64,000 bases of DNA from Leptotrichia sp. oral taxon 212 (GCF_001274535.1 NZ_CP012410.1:1833126-1897125), one strand, 5' to 3'. Shown: positions 13,479 through 22,791, counted from the stretch's first letter. Made by a program: numbers and translations. The notes: generated from the letters alone by a model not told the origin.

Positions 13479-15995
13479 TCAACTCAGTTTTGGGAATATA
13501 AAAACACCATAAACAGGTCCTGCATGAGCACCTATTACTGCGCCTATCTGTCTGTTCAATATTGCAAATGTAACTTTCGAGCTCTCTCCTATTTCTGAAT
13601 GTATTTTTGAAATATTTTCCAATTCATCAGGTCCTCCACCCCACCCTGTACATACTACAAGACTTTGTTTTTTACTTTCATCTTTTACATACTTTTCTAT
13701 ATATTTCTGTGCATTTCTTTCTCCGATGACTTTTTTTTCAATCGTAACTTCTCCCTGACTTACTGTCAAAATTGGCTTCAGCTGTATCATTCCTGCTATC
13801 GCAGAGCTTGCTTTACCTATTCTTCCACCCTTTTCAAGATATTTTAAATCCGGAATAATCATAAGTAACTTCCCTTTATTTTTGTATGAATTTACCCAAT
13901 TTATTATTTCTCCGAAACTTTCTTTCTTTACAGCTTTTCTTCCTGCTTCTAACACCAGAATTCCTTGCAATAAAGAAGCTCCCATACTGTCTACCAGTTC
14001 TATGTCATCTTCCCTGTTAGTTAATGATCTTCCTACTCTCGCCGCCTGTACTGTTCCACTTAATTTAGAAGATGGATGAATAGAAATTATTTTTTTATAC
14101 CCTTTTTCAAATAATTTATTATACGCATTTAAAAAATCCTGCGGAGATGGTTGTGAAGTTTTCACTTTCAATTCTTCTTCGTCGCTTGAATTAGTCAGCC
14201 TTCTCCAGAATTCATCTTTTGACATTTCAACACCATCTTTAAAAATTTCTCCATTCATTTCTATTTTAAGTGGAACAATTTTTATTGGCAATCCTATTAT
14301 ATCCTCATCTGATAAATCTGACACTGAATCTGTCAGTATTGCTATTTCAGGCATATTTGGATCTCTATTTTCAATGTAGATATAGTAATTATAATTTTCC
14401 TGTCCGCCATTTATATATGTTGTTTTTATTTTATTCAATTTTCCTGTTATCAGATTTTTAGCTTCTTCATCCTTGTCTTTTCCTTCAGAAACTACCACTG
14501 TAATTGTATTGATAGTAAGCAATTCATCCAGCATTTTTTCAACTAGTTCTTTCAAAGTAGTTGCTGTATATTTTATCTTTCCATTTACAAGTCCTATATA
14601 ATTATCTTTTGTAATTACTAAGTTTTCAACCTTTGTATCTCTTACAGCTTTTGTTATTTCAATTGAATAATTTCTTTTTTCAGTATTTTTCAATTCTTCT
14701 ATGTCTTCAGCCCTGTTTTTTAAGCAATAATGACCTTCAAGCATAGTTTTTGTACCGTAAACTATTATATTTTTATCTGATTTTTCCGCTGCCAGCTTTG
14801 CAGTTGTTATTACATTTTTGTTATTAGGGAAAATATATATTGTTTTCTTATCAATTTTATCTATTGCAGATAATATTTCCTGTACACTTGGATTTTTACT
14901 CTGACCACCTAATATAACGACATCTGCTCCTTCTTTCAGAAATTCATCCTTAATATTTTCTGAATCAGCAAGTATAATATATCCTGAAGCGGTTTTGTTA
15001 ATATTTTTGTTCTGGAATAACTTTGCCTCATCTTTTTCACTGAATATTTGAAGATTATCATGCTGAAGTTTCATATTTTCTATTTTCATTTTTTCCAGCG
15101 GACCATATTCTAGCGCAATTTCCATTGCCTTTCCAGGATGATTTGTATGGATATGTGTCTTAAATTTCTTTGAAGTCTGTGCAAATACTGCCGAATCTCC
15201 TAATTCAAGAACTCTCTTTTTATATTCTTCTGTATCAAATTCACCATTTAAAATGATATATTCAGTACAGTACTGGAATTTTATGCTTTCAGGATCATGA
15301 TCTATATTTGCAATTGTCTTGTCAAATTCATTTTCCTTAACCTGAGCTTTTTGTAATTCCACCAATAAATTTAATTCTGTTGCAACTTTGTAAAATCCTT
15401 CAAAAAGGAAAAACAAACCTTTTCCTCCCGCATCTACAACTCCTGCTTCCTTTAATTTAGGAAGCAGTTCAGGTGTTTCTTCCACGGCTCTATTAGCCTC
15501 ATCCATTATTTCTTTTAAAAATATAACCAGATCGTCAATTTTTGATGCACATTCATTTGCCTTTTCAGATATTCTTCTTATAACTGTAAGCATTGTTCCC
15601 TCTACTGGCTCACTTACAGCATTATATGCAGTTTCCTTTGCACTTGAAAGTGCCTGTGCGACATCAGCTGATAAAAGCTTTGTTTTTTCACCTATACCTT
15701 TTAAGAAACCGGTAATTACCTGAGAAAGAATTGTTCCGGAATTTCCTCTTGCTCCCATAAGAACAGCTTCTTCAACTGTATCTATAAAATCTTTCATTGA
15801 AGTTTTTTCATTAGTTTTTCCTTCTATGTCAGTTATCATAGAATTTAAAGTCATCGCCATATTGCTTCCCGTATCGCCGTCAGGAACAGGATATACATTC
15901 AGTTCATTTAATAATTCCTCATGTTTTATAACCCATTTTCCTCCACCACTAAATAATACTCTCAGCCTTTTGGCATCCAAATACTTTATCGCCAT
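13479..15995 (-). CDS. fused fatty-acid kinase: DAK2/FakA domain plus DegV (FakB) domain
   Basis: An 838-residue protein that joins both halves of fatty-acid kinase. Residues 1-200 are a DhaL/DAK2 kinase domain with the metal/ATP motif NVYPVPDGDTGSNM (N33, D39, D41) and GARGNSGTILSQ. Residues about 200-550 match the middle and C-terminal FakA parts (HIHTNHPGKA, YGTKTMLEGHYCLKNRAED). Residues about 555-838 are a complete DegV fatty-acid-binding domain (ILTDSVSDLS, HPSSKLSGT, DSMGASLLQG, KGGRIGKASS). In Firmicutes FakA and FakB are usually separate; a fused form would hand acyl-phosphate on within one chain. An AGGAGG site precedes the ATG. Function is inferred from these families. Confidence 0.88.
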   Translation of the reverse strand: MAIKYLDAKRLRVLFSGGGKWVIKHEELLNELNVYPVPDGDTGSNMAMTLNSMITDIEGKTNEKTSMKDFIDTVEEAVLMGARGNSGTILSQVITGFLKGIGEKTKLLSADVAQALSSAKETAYNAVSEPVEGTMLTVIRRISEKANECASKIDDLVIFLKEIMDEANRAVEETPELLPKLKEAGVVDAGGKGLFFLFEGFYKVATELNLLVELQKAQVKENEFDKTIANIDHDPESIKFQYCTEYIILNGEFDTEEYKKRVLELGDSAVFAQTSKKFKTHIHTNHPGKAMEIALEYGPLEKMKIENMKLQHDNLQIFSEKDEAKLFQNKNINKTASGYIILADSENIKDEFLKEGADVVILGGQSKNPSVQEILSAIDKIDKKTIYIFPNNKNVITTAKLAAEKSDKNIIVYGTKTMLEGHYCLKNRAEDIEELKNTEKRNYSIEITKAVRDTKVENLVITKDNYIGLVNGKIKYTATTLKELVEKMLDELLTINTITVVVSEGKDKDEEAKNLITGKLNKIKTTYINGGQENYNYYIYIENRDPNMPEIAILTDSVSDLSDEDIIGLPIKIVPLKIEMNGEIFKDGVEMSKDEFWRRLTNSSDEEELKVKTSQPSPQDFLNAYNKLFEKGYKKIISIHPSSKLSGTVQAARVGRSLTNREDDIELVDSMGASLLQGILVLEAGRKAVKKESFGEIINWVNSYKNKGKLLMIIPDLKYLEKGGRIGKASSAIAGMIQLKPILTVSQGEVTIEKKVIGERNAQKYIEKYVKDESKKQSLVVCTGWGGGPDELENISKIHSEIGESSKVTFAILNRQIGAVIGAHAGPVYGVFIFPKLS

Positions 15996-16040
15996 TATTC
16001 CTCCTAAACACTAATCATAATACTTTTTATTAATTATTTT

Positions 16041-16535
16041 TTATTTTACATTTTCTAAAAAAGTTTGCCATTTACCATCTTTTTTCAGTATATGTTCAAC
16101 AAATTCCCTTACTGCTCCTGAACCGCCATTTTTCTCTGAAATAAAATCTGCAATTTGAATGACTTCATTTACTGCATCTTTTGGAGCTCCTGACAATCCA
16201 ACCTGTTTCATTATAAGAACATCATTCAGGTCGTCTCCCATATAGGCTATTTCTTCTTTTGTCAAACCAGTTTTTTTCATTATTTCTTCTAAAATAACTG
16301 TTTTTTCAGAAATTTCCTGATACAGATATTTTATTTTCAGTTCTTTTGCTCTTATTTCAACAAGTTCTGACTTTCTTCCTGTAATTATTCCAAATTCTAC
16401 ACCAAGTTTCTGTGCATTCACTATGACATATCCGTCTTTCACATTAAATCTTTTCAGTTCTTCTCCATTATTTCCTCTGTATATTCCGCCATCAGTCAGT
16501 GTTCCATCTACATCTAGTAAAACTAATTTTATCAT
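16041..16535 (-). CDS. kdsC: 3-deoxy-D-manno-octulosonate 8-phosphate phosphatase
   Basis: HAD-family phosphatase that frees KDO for lipopolysaccharide core synthesis. The 164-residue size with no cap domain is typical of KdsC/YrbI tetramers. HAD motif I is LLDVDGTLTDGG (D8, D10), motif II IITGR, and motif III/IV GDDLNDVLIMKQVGLSGAP. KdsC is a marker of an outer membrane with LPS, which helps place the organism among Gram-negative-type bacteria. GGGAG precedes the ATG. It lies 45 bases downstream of the fatty-acid kinase on the opposite side of transcription order (upstream in the operon). Confidence 0.92.
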   Translation of the reverse strand: MIKLVLLDVDGTLTDGGIYRGNNGEELKRFNVKDGYVIVNAQKLGVEFGIITGRKSELVEIRAKELKIKYLYQEISEKTVILEEIMKKTGLTKEEIAYMGDDLNDVLIMKQVGLSGAPKDAVNEVIQIADFISEKNGGSGAVREFVEHILKKDGKWQTFLENVK

Positions 16536-16733
16536 ATGACACTCCCTAATTATAGATTTTCTAATTATACCATAAGATAAGACAAATATTCAAATTATTT
16601 TACAATATTTATATATTTTTTTCTTTTAAAGATAATACAAAGCAAATTCATAAGAGTATTTAATTTTCATTTCTTAAACTACTTCTGTACTGAAATATTA
16701 GTACATTAACACTAGCTGAAAGGAGATTTATTT

Positions 16734-17888
16734 ATGAAAAAAAGAAAAATATTCACTTTATTGTCATTATTATTTGTTGCAATGAGCTGTTCCAGACCTC
16801 TTGAAAATACAAACGGCAATGATGCTAAAAAAGAACAGAAAGAGCAGACTCAGCAGGTTTCACAGGAAGATTTAAAAAAATATACTAAAAATGCTGTAGA
16901 AACTCAAGATGCATTTGTACAGGTTTATAAAAATACTAAAGATTCAATAGTTAACATCAGGACTAAAAAAACTGTTGTAGTTGATACTTATAATCCATTG
17001 GAAGAATTACTTTTTGGACGTTCAGGAGGGCAGGAAAAACGTGAATCAGGAGCATTAGGTTCAGGATTTGTAGTGTCTGAAGATGGTTATATTGTCACAA
17101 ATAATCATGTTGTAAGCAATGCAGATGAAATTTATGTAAAATTTTCAGATGGTAGAGAATATAGAACAAGGCTTGTAGGAACTTCTCCAGAAGTTGATAT
17201 TGCCGTTCTTAAAATTGAATCTAATGAAAAGTTTAAACCTCTTGAATTCAGTGATTCTGATAAAATTGAAATTGGACAGTGGTCCATTGCATTTGGTAAT
17301 CCAATGGGATTAAATGATTCCATGACAGTAGGAGTTATAAGTGCATCAGGAAGAAGTTCACTTGGAATAGAAGAAATTGAAAACTTTATTCAGACAGATG
17401 CCGCTATAAATCAGGGTAACAGTGGTGGTCCTTTGATTGATATCAACGGTAAGGTAATTGGAGTCAATACTGCTATCCTTTCTACATCCGGAGGAAGTGT
17501 GGGGTTAGGATTTGCAATACCTTCAAATTTAGCATCTGTAGTTAAGGATTCAATTATTTCAACAGGAAAATTTGAAAAGCCATATATAGGTGTCTATTTA
17601 AATAATCTGGATTCTGATAAAATTAAAGTACTGAATATTAAATCAACAAATGGAGTCCTTATTGCAAAGGTTATTCCAAACGGCCCTGCATCCAGAGCGG
17701 GAATACAGGCAAACGATGTTGTTGTTGCAGTTAATGGAAAACCTGTTAATTCTGCAGGAGCTTTTATAGGTGAACTGGCAGCTAAAAAGATTGGGGAAAC
17801 AGTTGAATTAAGCATAATAAGAAATTCTCAAACTGTAAAAGTACGTGTTGCATTGGAAGAAACTCCTAAAATGCTCCATCAACAGTAA
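16734..17888 (+). CDS. HtrA/DegP-family serine protease, lipoprotein
   Basis: Envelope quality-control protease. The N-terminus is a lipoprotein signal peptide with lipobox VAMSC (Cys19), then a charged, Gln-rich linker. The trypsin-like domain holds the full catalytic triad: H125 (VTNNHVV), D155 (EVDIAVLKIE) and S230 (NQGNSGGPL). One PDZ domain covers about residues 275-375 (GVLIAKVIPNGPASRAGIQANDVVVAVNGKPV). A single PDZ and a lipid anchor make it more like membrane-bound DegS/HtrA than periplasmic DegP. AAAGGAG precedes the ATG. It stands alone on the plus strand and its 3' flank is a palindromic repeat that probably ends transcription. Confidence 0.95.
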   Translation: MKKRKIFTLLSLLFVAMSCSRPLENTNGNDAKKEQKEQTQQVSQEDLKKYTKNAVETQDAFVQVYKNTKDSIVNIRTKKTVVVDTYNPLEELLFGRSGGQEKRESGALGSGFVVSEDGYIVTNNHVVSNADEIYVKFSDGREYRTRLVGTSPEVDIAVLKIESNEKFKPLEFSDSDKIEIGQWSIAFGNPMGLNDSMTVGVISASGRSSLGIEEIENFIQTDAAINQGNSGGPLIDINGKVIGVNTAILSTSGGSVGLGFAIPSNLASVVKDSIISTGKFEKPYIGVYLNNLDSDKIKVLNIKSTNGVLIAKVIPNGPASRAGIQANDVVVAVNGKPVNSAGAFIGELAAKKIGETVELSIIRNSQTVKVRVALEETPKMLHQQ

Positions 17889-17918
17889 AACTTGATATGA
17901 ATATAAAGTGAAATATAT

Positions 17919-18149
17919 AAAAAGGGCTATTTTCAGAAAATTGAAAAATAATGTAAAAACCATATTTATGAATTATTTATAATTTCACAATACAAAACAG
18001 AAAATGAATCTAGAAAAAGTCATCAACCTGATTTTTCAGGTGAATTTTGACTTTTTCTTTATGAATGACTGTTTTGTATAAGTGAAATTCTATTAAATGA
18101 ATAAATATAGTTTTCATATTTTTCAATTTTTTCGAGATAGCCCTTTTTT
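17919..18149. repeat. palindromic repeat element (MITE-like) with 12-bp terminal inverted repeats
   Basis: About 230 bases. The ends AAAAAGGGCTAT (17919-17930) and ATAGCCCTTTTT (18137-18148) are perfect inverse copies. The arms stay complementary inward for about 90 bases (for example CTATATTTA/ATATTTATGAA and AATTTCAC...ACAAAACAG against CTGTTTTGTATAAGTGAAATT), and the centre is a hairpin AAAAAGTCA...TGACTTTTT. It has no gene. It fills the gap between the convergent htrA and tpx genes, and its right end overlaps the tpx stop codon, so it probably acts as a two-way terminator. Related copies are at 44679-44766, 21466-21530 and 22792-22843. Confidence 0.75.
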
Positions 18150-18663
18150 ATATTAATGTTTTTATTACTTCCAATGCTTTAGCATAATCTGGTTCTGTAG
18201 CAACTTCAGGTACATATTCAACATATTGTACAGTACCTTCCTTATCAACAATTACTGTTCCTCTTGTCAATAATCTTAATTCCTTTATAACAAATCCATA
18301 TTTTAAACCAAAATCAAGTTCTTTATGGTCTGAAGCAGTTAATGCATTTTCAATTCCTTTATCAGCACAGTATCTTCCCAAAGCAAATGGTAAATCTGCT
18401 GAAATTGTTATAAGCTGAACATCCTTATCAAAATTTGCAGCTTCCTGGTTAAATCTAGTTAACTGTAATGCACAAACTCCTGTGTCTACTGAAGGAAATA
18501 CTGAAATTACAACTACTTTTCCTGCATAGTCACTTAGTTTTACTTCACTAAGATCTGTTCCTAAAACTGTAAAGTTTTTAGCTTTATCTCCTTTTTTTAC
18601 TTCTTCTCCTAACAATGTTATAGGATTTCCTTTAAATGTTACTACACCTTTTCTTTCTAACAT
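18148..18663 (-). CDS. tpx: thiol peroxidase
   Basis: Atypical 2-Cys peroxiredoxin that reduces hydrogen and lipid peroxides with thioredoxin. The peroxidatic cysteine is C64 in FPSVDTGVCALQ and the resolving cysteine C99 in GRYCADKG, the standard Tpx spacing. The 171-residue length and the start LERKGVVTFKGNPITLLG are typical. AAAGGAG lies 7 bases before the ATG, and a near-consensus promoter lies upstream. In an anaerobe it is a main oxygen-defence enzyme. Confidence 0.96.
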   Translation of the reverse strand: MLERKGVVTFKGNPITLLGEEVKKGDKAKNFTVLGTDLSEVKLSDYAGKVVVISVFPSVDTGVCALQLTRFNQEAANFDKDVQLITISADLPFALGRYCADKGIENALTASDHKELDFGLKYGFVIKELRLLTRGTVIVDKEGTVQYVEYVPEVATEPDYAKALEVIKTLI

Positions 18664-18721
18664 GATTTTCTCCTTTCATTTTATAACTATTTTTTCTTTT
18701 GTATATACTAATGTTAGGATT

Positions 18722-18750
18722 ATTTTAATATAAATTTTGATTCTTGTCAA
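18722..18750 (-). promoter_or_regulatory. tpx promoter
   Basis: TTGACA (18745-18750) and TAAAAT (18722-18727) with 17-base spacing on the minus strand, about 60 bases before the tpx start. Confidence 0.7.
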
Positions 18751-18770
18751 TTATATTTATCAATTTATAT

Positions 18771-18802
18771 AAAAAGCTGTAGATAATATAAATTTCTACA
18801 GC
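18771..18802 (-). terminator. terminator after the 18831-19556 gene
   Basis: 8-bp stem GCTGTAGA / TCTACAGC with an 11-base loop followed by TTTTTATATA on the minus strand, just past the stop of the upstream exported-protein gene. Confidence 0.8.
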
Positions 18803-18830
18803 CTAATCAAATTTTATAATTTATTATTTT

Positions 18831-19556
18831 TTACTTTTTTTCCTGCCAGACAGCTGCTGGATATTCTGAAGAATTATCCCATGCCCATGCACTATCATAG
18901 TAATAATTATTTCCATCTGCATTTTTACGCAATTTTTCTTTATCCTTGAAATGTAGGTAAGAATATTTTTTTATGTACTCATTCACTGCGTTAAGATCTG
19001 TTGCTATAATTCCAACTATGATATTTTCCTTTTTTTCACCATTAATCATACAATATTTAAATTTTATATCAGCTCTATACTCCCCTTTTTCATTCATTTC
19101 ATAAAATTGATGTCTTCCTACAGGTGAATTACAGTAGGAATTTTTTTCAAGACTTACAATTTTTTCTACTTTTTTTGCCGGTGCAACATTCTCCTGTTTT
19201 ATACTTTCATTTTTAACTGGAGCAGTTTTTACCACATTTGTCTTAGTGTCTGCTTTCTTCACATTATTTGCCTTTGTTTCCTTTTTCTTTACTGTTTCTG
19301 CTGATTTAGCATTATTTTCAGCAGGTGCAGTCTTTTTAGTTGCTGCAACTGCACTACTTTTAGCAGTTGGTACTTTTTTGACCTTTGCTTCTTCTTTTTT
19401 TGTTTCATTTAACTGCTTAGTCTGATCATGTTTAGTTACAGTCGCCTCTGCATAATAAAACCCCGCATTTTTTAATGTCTTTTCTATGCTAATGTCTAAT
19501 TCTTTGTTCCCAAACAAGATTCCTGACATTAAAATTAACAAAATATACTTTTTCAT
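18831..19556 (-). CDS. exported protein with Lys/Ala-rich linker, function unknown
   Basis: Not recognised. The start MKKYILLILMSGILFG gives a short hydrophobic export signal and sits 7 bases after AGGAGG; an ATG two codons earlier is too close to that site. Residues about 45-135 are a low-complexity linker rich in Lys, Ala, Thr and Val (repeats of the KTAPA/ KKAETKAN kind), as in proteins that span the cell wall or periplasm. The C-terminal 100 residues form a compact domain with two cysteines (SYCNSP, FKYCMING) that could pair, and many aromatic residues (NNYYYDSAWAWD). The gene has its own terminator. A periplasmic or surface role is inferred from the signal only. Confidence 0.75.
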   Translation of the reverse strand: MKKYILLILMSGILFGNKELDISIEKTLKNAGFYYAEATVTKHDQTKQLNETKKEEAKVKKVPTAKSSAVAATKKTAPAENNAKSAETVKKKETKANNVKKADTKTNVVKTAPVKNESIKQENVAPAKKVEKIVSLEKNSYCNSPVGRHQFYEMNEKGEYRADIKFKYCMINGEKKENIIVGIIATDLNAVNEYIKKYSYLHFKDKEKLRKNADGNNYYYDSAWAWDNSSEYPAAVWQEKK

Positions 19557-19733
19557 ACACATTCCTCCTAATAATTTTGAAACAAATTCAATAAATATAT
19601 GGATTATTATAACTCCTATCTATAATATATCACAATTAATGTGTATTTCCAATACATTTATTTATTTTGCATTAATTCTTTTAGAATGTATAATATAAAA
19701 TGCATGTGTATTTTATATATTTTAACTTATAAT

Positions 19734-21323
19734 TTACTTTTTATTTTCTTCAGATTTAATTTTTTCAGAAATTTTTTCTATTATTTCTTCAACCGGAAAT
19801 CCACCACGCATAGCAATCATATCAAGTGTCGCTACTTTTGACATTATCATATACTGAATAGGATCAAGTAACTTTTTGTATGTAGGAGACAATGTTGGCA
19901 TAAACTCTTTTATGTAAGGATATTTATCAATTATTTCTCCTATTACTGTATTTTCAGTTAGTCCATAAGGATTCTCCTTCTGGTCATTTTTTTCAGAATT
20001 TTTACTTTCTTCCGCTTTTATATCTGATTTTTTTGGTCTTTCCCATGTTACCAATGTTCTTTTTCCTTCCAGACCTCTTATTCTTGTAACATCCTGCATC
20101 ATTTCAAGAACACCCTTGAATTTTCCATTTTCATCTCTTACTGCCACATAATAGATATAAATGAATTTCCCATTCATTTCAAGCCAGAAATCCACTTCGT
20201 TTTGCTCTCCGCTTCTAAATGCTTCAATTATTTCAAGAACTGAAGATACACTTTCCCTAGGATGGCAGTTTTTCACATCTCTTCCTATCACTCCTGCACT
20301 TCTAGGAAATATTCTATGTTTTGTATCAGTATAAAACTTAACAATTTCATTTTCATCGACAAACGAAAGATCTACCGGCATATGCTGGAAAATTAAATTT
20401 ATCTGCTCTAAAGTTAGTTTTCCCTGTTTTACATCAAGCACATCAGATTTTCCAGAATTACCGTTCATATTGTATTTTGAAAGAAGTCCTGCCAGATCAC
20501 TCATGAAATTTCCCGTCTGTGCAGCTTCAGTATTTGCAATTTTTTCAAGTTTTTCTTCTTTTTTCAGAGGCAGAAAACCTTCGGGCTTTTCTATAAGGAA
20601 ATATCCTATTTCATCATCACCGTTTCTCATATTTCTGAATTCCTCTTCTGTAATCATCTTTAATGAAGTCGGATATAAAATTTCTTCTTCCTTATGCATT
20701 ATATCGAGTGTCAGTTCCCATACTATTTCCTGTTTTTTCAGAAATTCATCTATTTTATCTTCCTGAAGAAGTTTTCTCGCTTCACTTATATTATCTCTTA
20801 CTGCATTGTCAAAAGTCCACATTATTCTTGACGGTCTGTCAAAACCTTTTGTTTCAAGTAGCGAAAATAGCTGATGCTGCTTTCTCGCAAGGTGTGTAAG
20901 ATTAAATGTATAAAGTTTGTCATAATACTCAAGCCATTTGTTTTTTATAAATTTCTTATTTGCTTCTTCTTTCATTTCTGCAATCAGTTTTTTTCCTGCT
21001 TCATTTTCCTTTAAATAAGTTTTTATTGGATGTCCTTCAGGTAAATCTGATTCTTCCCTTATTATAATCTCATCAAACAAATCCAGCACATCATTCATTT
21101 TGTCGTGAACCGTAGCATCGTCAAATCCTAAATCTTTTATTTTTTGTTCTGAATACGCAAATTCTGCTGGAGTTATCTTTTTTCCTTTAAAAGTTTCCCT
21201 TATCAGATTTCGCGTTGTTTCAATGTCTACCGTTCCTTCTATGTAATTTTTTTTAATTTCCGTCATTTTGTCAATCAGCTCAAAATTTATGTTTAAATAA
21301 TCTTTCATATTCACTTTTTCCAT
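19734..21323 (-). CDS. DUF438 / hemerythrin-like / PAS domain protein
   Basis: Cytosolic multidomain protein, probably a sensor of oxygen, NO or iron state. In order: a DUF438 N-terminal domain (about 1-90), a hemerythrin HHE-like four-helix domain (about 95-225; histidines in THLARKQHQLF and IMHKEEEILYP can bind a di-iron centre), a PAS domain (about 310-430; MPVDLSFVDENEIVKFY, IGRDVKNCHP, FWLEMNGKFIYIYYVAVRD) and a C-terminal DUF1858-like domain (IGEIIDKYPYIKEFM). The chosen ATG at 21323 follows AAGGTGGTG; an in-frame ATG 13 codons upstream has no ribosome site. No partner gene adjoins it. The ligand and output are unknown. Confidence 0.87.
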   Translation of the reverse strand: MEKVNMKDYLNINFELIDKMTEIKKNYIEGTVDIETTRNLIRETFKGKKITPAEFAYSEQKIKDLGFDDATVHDKMNDVLDLFDEIIIREESDLPEGHPIKTYLKENEAGKKLIAEMKEEANKKFIKNKWLEYYDKLYTFNLTHLARKQHQLFSLLETKGFDRPSRIMWTFDNAVRDNISEARKLLQEDKIDEFLKKQEIVWELTLDIMHKEEEILYPTSLKMITEEEFRNMRNGDDEIGYFLIEKPEGFLPLKKEEKLEKIANTEAAQTGNFMSDLAGLLSKYNMNGNSGKSDVLDVKQGKLTLEQINLIFQHMPVDLSFVDENEIVKFYTDTKHRIFPRSAGVIGRDVKNCHPRESVSSVLEIIEAFRSGEQNEVDFWLEMNGKFIYIYYVAVRDENGKFKGVLEMMQDVTRIRGLEGKRTLVTWERPKKSDIKAEESKNSEKNDQKENPYGLTENTVIGEIIDKYPYIKEFMPTLSPTYKKLLDPIQYMIMSKVATLDMIAMRGGFPVEEIIEKISEKIKSEENKK

Positions 21324-21465
21324 AAAAATACACCACCTTATATTATTTTTTATTAGATACACTATTATTTTATAATAAAAATATTTGATTTGTAAACTTT
21401 ATTTTCTAAATTTTAGCATATTTTTTTTCATGATAATGTAACTTATGATACAGGACGAAAAATAA

Positions 21466-21530
21466 AAAAACTATATTTAATTTTTTTATTCAAATTTTAC
21501 AATTTAAATAATTCATAAATATAGTTTTTC
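21466..21530 (-). terminator. hairpin after msmK, related to the palindromic repeat family
   Basis: AAAAACTATATTTA and TAAATATAGTTTTT form a 13-14 bp stem around an AT-rich loop. The right side (ATTCATAAATATAGTTTTTC) resembles the arms of the 17919-18149 repeat. It lies just after the msmK stop and is a likely terminator. Confidence 0.6.
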
Positions 21531-21553
21531 GCATTATTTTTTAAATTTTCTAA

Positions 21554-22657
21554 TTATAAACTGATATTTTCTTCAGTTTCAATGTCAAATATATGAGCCT
21601 TGCTTGTGTCAAATCTGAATATTTTCTGTCCTTTTTTACCTACAGAATCACTTACTCCTGCCACATTTATTCTGCATGTCATCTGATGTCCGTTCAGTGT
21701 GAAGTATATATATTCCTCATTTCCCATCTGTTCTACTACGCTTACTTCACCCACTTTTGAAATATTGTCTTCTGAGTCTGCTATACTTATACTTTCAGGT
21801 CTTATTCCAAAAGTTACTTTCTTTCCTGCATGACTTTTTACTTTTTCTGCCTTTTCTCCAAGTATTTCTATTTCAGCTCCATTTATATCAACAAATATTT
21901 TTCCTTCCTTTTCAATTACTGTTCCTTCCACCAGGTTCATTGTAGGGGATCCTATGAATCCTGCCACAAACTTATTTGCAGGATAATGATAAAGATTTAG
22001 CGGTGTATCAACCTGCATTATTCTTCCTGACTTCATTACTGTTATTCTGTCTCCCATTGTCATAGCTTCAACCTGATCATGCGTTACGTATATCATCGTA
22101 GTCTTCAGTTCCTGATGCAACTGTGTTATTCTTACACGCATCGATACCCTAAGTTTAGCATCAAGGTTTGATAACGGTTCATCAAAAAGGAATACTTCAG
22201 GTTTTCTTACTATTGCCCTTCCCAGTGCAACCCTTTGTCTCTGACCTCCTGACATTTCCTTAGGCTTTCTGTCCAGAAGTTCTGTAATTTCAAGTTTTTC
22301 TGCAGCTTCCTTTACCCTCTTATCTATCTCTTCCTTTGGAGTTTTCTTAAGTTTAAGTCCAAATGCCATGTTTTCATAAACTGTCATATGAGGATACAAC
22401 GCATAGTTCTGGAATACCATTGCTATCCCTCTATCCTTTGGTGGCACATCATTTACAAGTTTATCTCCTATATAAACTTCTCCTCCTGTTATTTCTTCAA
22501 GCCCTGCAATCATTCTTAAAGTAGTTGATTTTGCGCATCCTGAAGGTCCTACAAAAACCATGAATTCTCCATCTTTTATGTCAAGATCTATTCCATGTAC
22601 TGCTTTGAAACCATTTGGATATTGTTTTTCCACTCCTTTTAACACTACTTTTGACAT
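21554..22657 (-). CDS. msmK: sugar ABC transporter ATP-binding protein (MsmK/UgpC type)
   Basis: ATPase that powers CUT1-family carbohydrate importers. The nucleotide-binding domain has Walker A GPSGCAKST, the Q-loop, signature MSGGQRQRVALGRAI, Walker B VFLFDEPLSNLDAKLR and the H-loop THDQVEAMT. The C-terminal third (about 240-367) is the TOBE/regulatory domain of MalK-like proteins. The usual Gly before Lys in Walker A is Ala (codon GCA), an uncommon but conservative change. No permease or binding-protein gene is nearby, so it probably serves several importers encoded elsewhere, as MsmK does in streptococci (inference). It has its own promoter and terminator. Confidence 0.93.
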   Translation of the reverse strand: MSKVVLKGVEKQYPNGFKAVHGIDLDIKDGEFMVFVGPSGCAKSTTLRMIAGLEEITGGEVYIGDKLVNDVPPKDRGIAMVFQNYALYPHMTVYENMAFGLKLKKTPKEEIDKRVKEAAEKLEITELLDRKPKEMSGGQRQRVALGRAIVRKPEVFLFDEPLSNLDAKLRVSMRVRITQLHQELKTTMIYVTHDQVEAMTMGDRITVMKSGRIMQVDTPLNLYHYPANKFVAGFIGSPTMNLVEGTVIEKEGKIFVDINGAEIEILGEKAEKVKSHAGKKVTFGIRPESISIADSEDNISKVGEVSVVEQMGNEEYIYFTLNGHQMTCRINVAGVSDSVGKKGQKIFRFDTSKAHIFDIETEENISL

Positions 22658-22724
22658 TTTTGTTCCTCCTTGATTATATTATATCTTATAGTATATTTAA
22701 TTTTATCTGTTATTATCTACTTTA

Positions 22725-22752
22725 AGTATACTTTGATTTTCGATTTTGTCAA
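22725..22752 (-). promoter_or_regulatory. msmK promoter
   Basis: TTGACA (22747-22752) and TATACT (22725-22730), 16-base spacing on the minus strand, about 70 bases before the msmK start. Confidence 0.6.
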
Positions 22753-22791
22753 TATATTTTTGAAAAAAAATTTCATATTTTTAAAAAAAAT

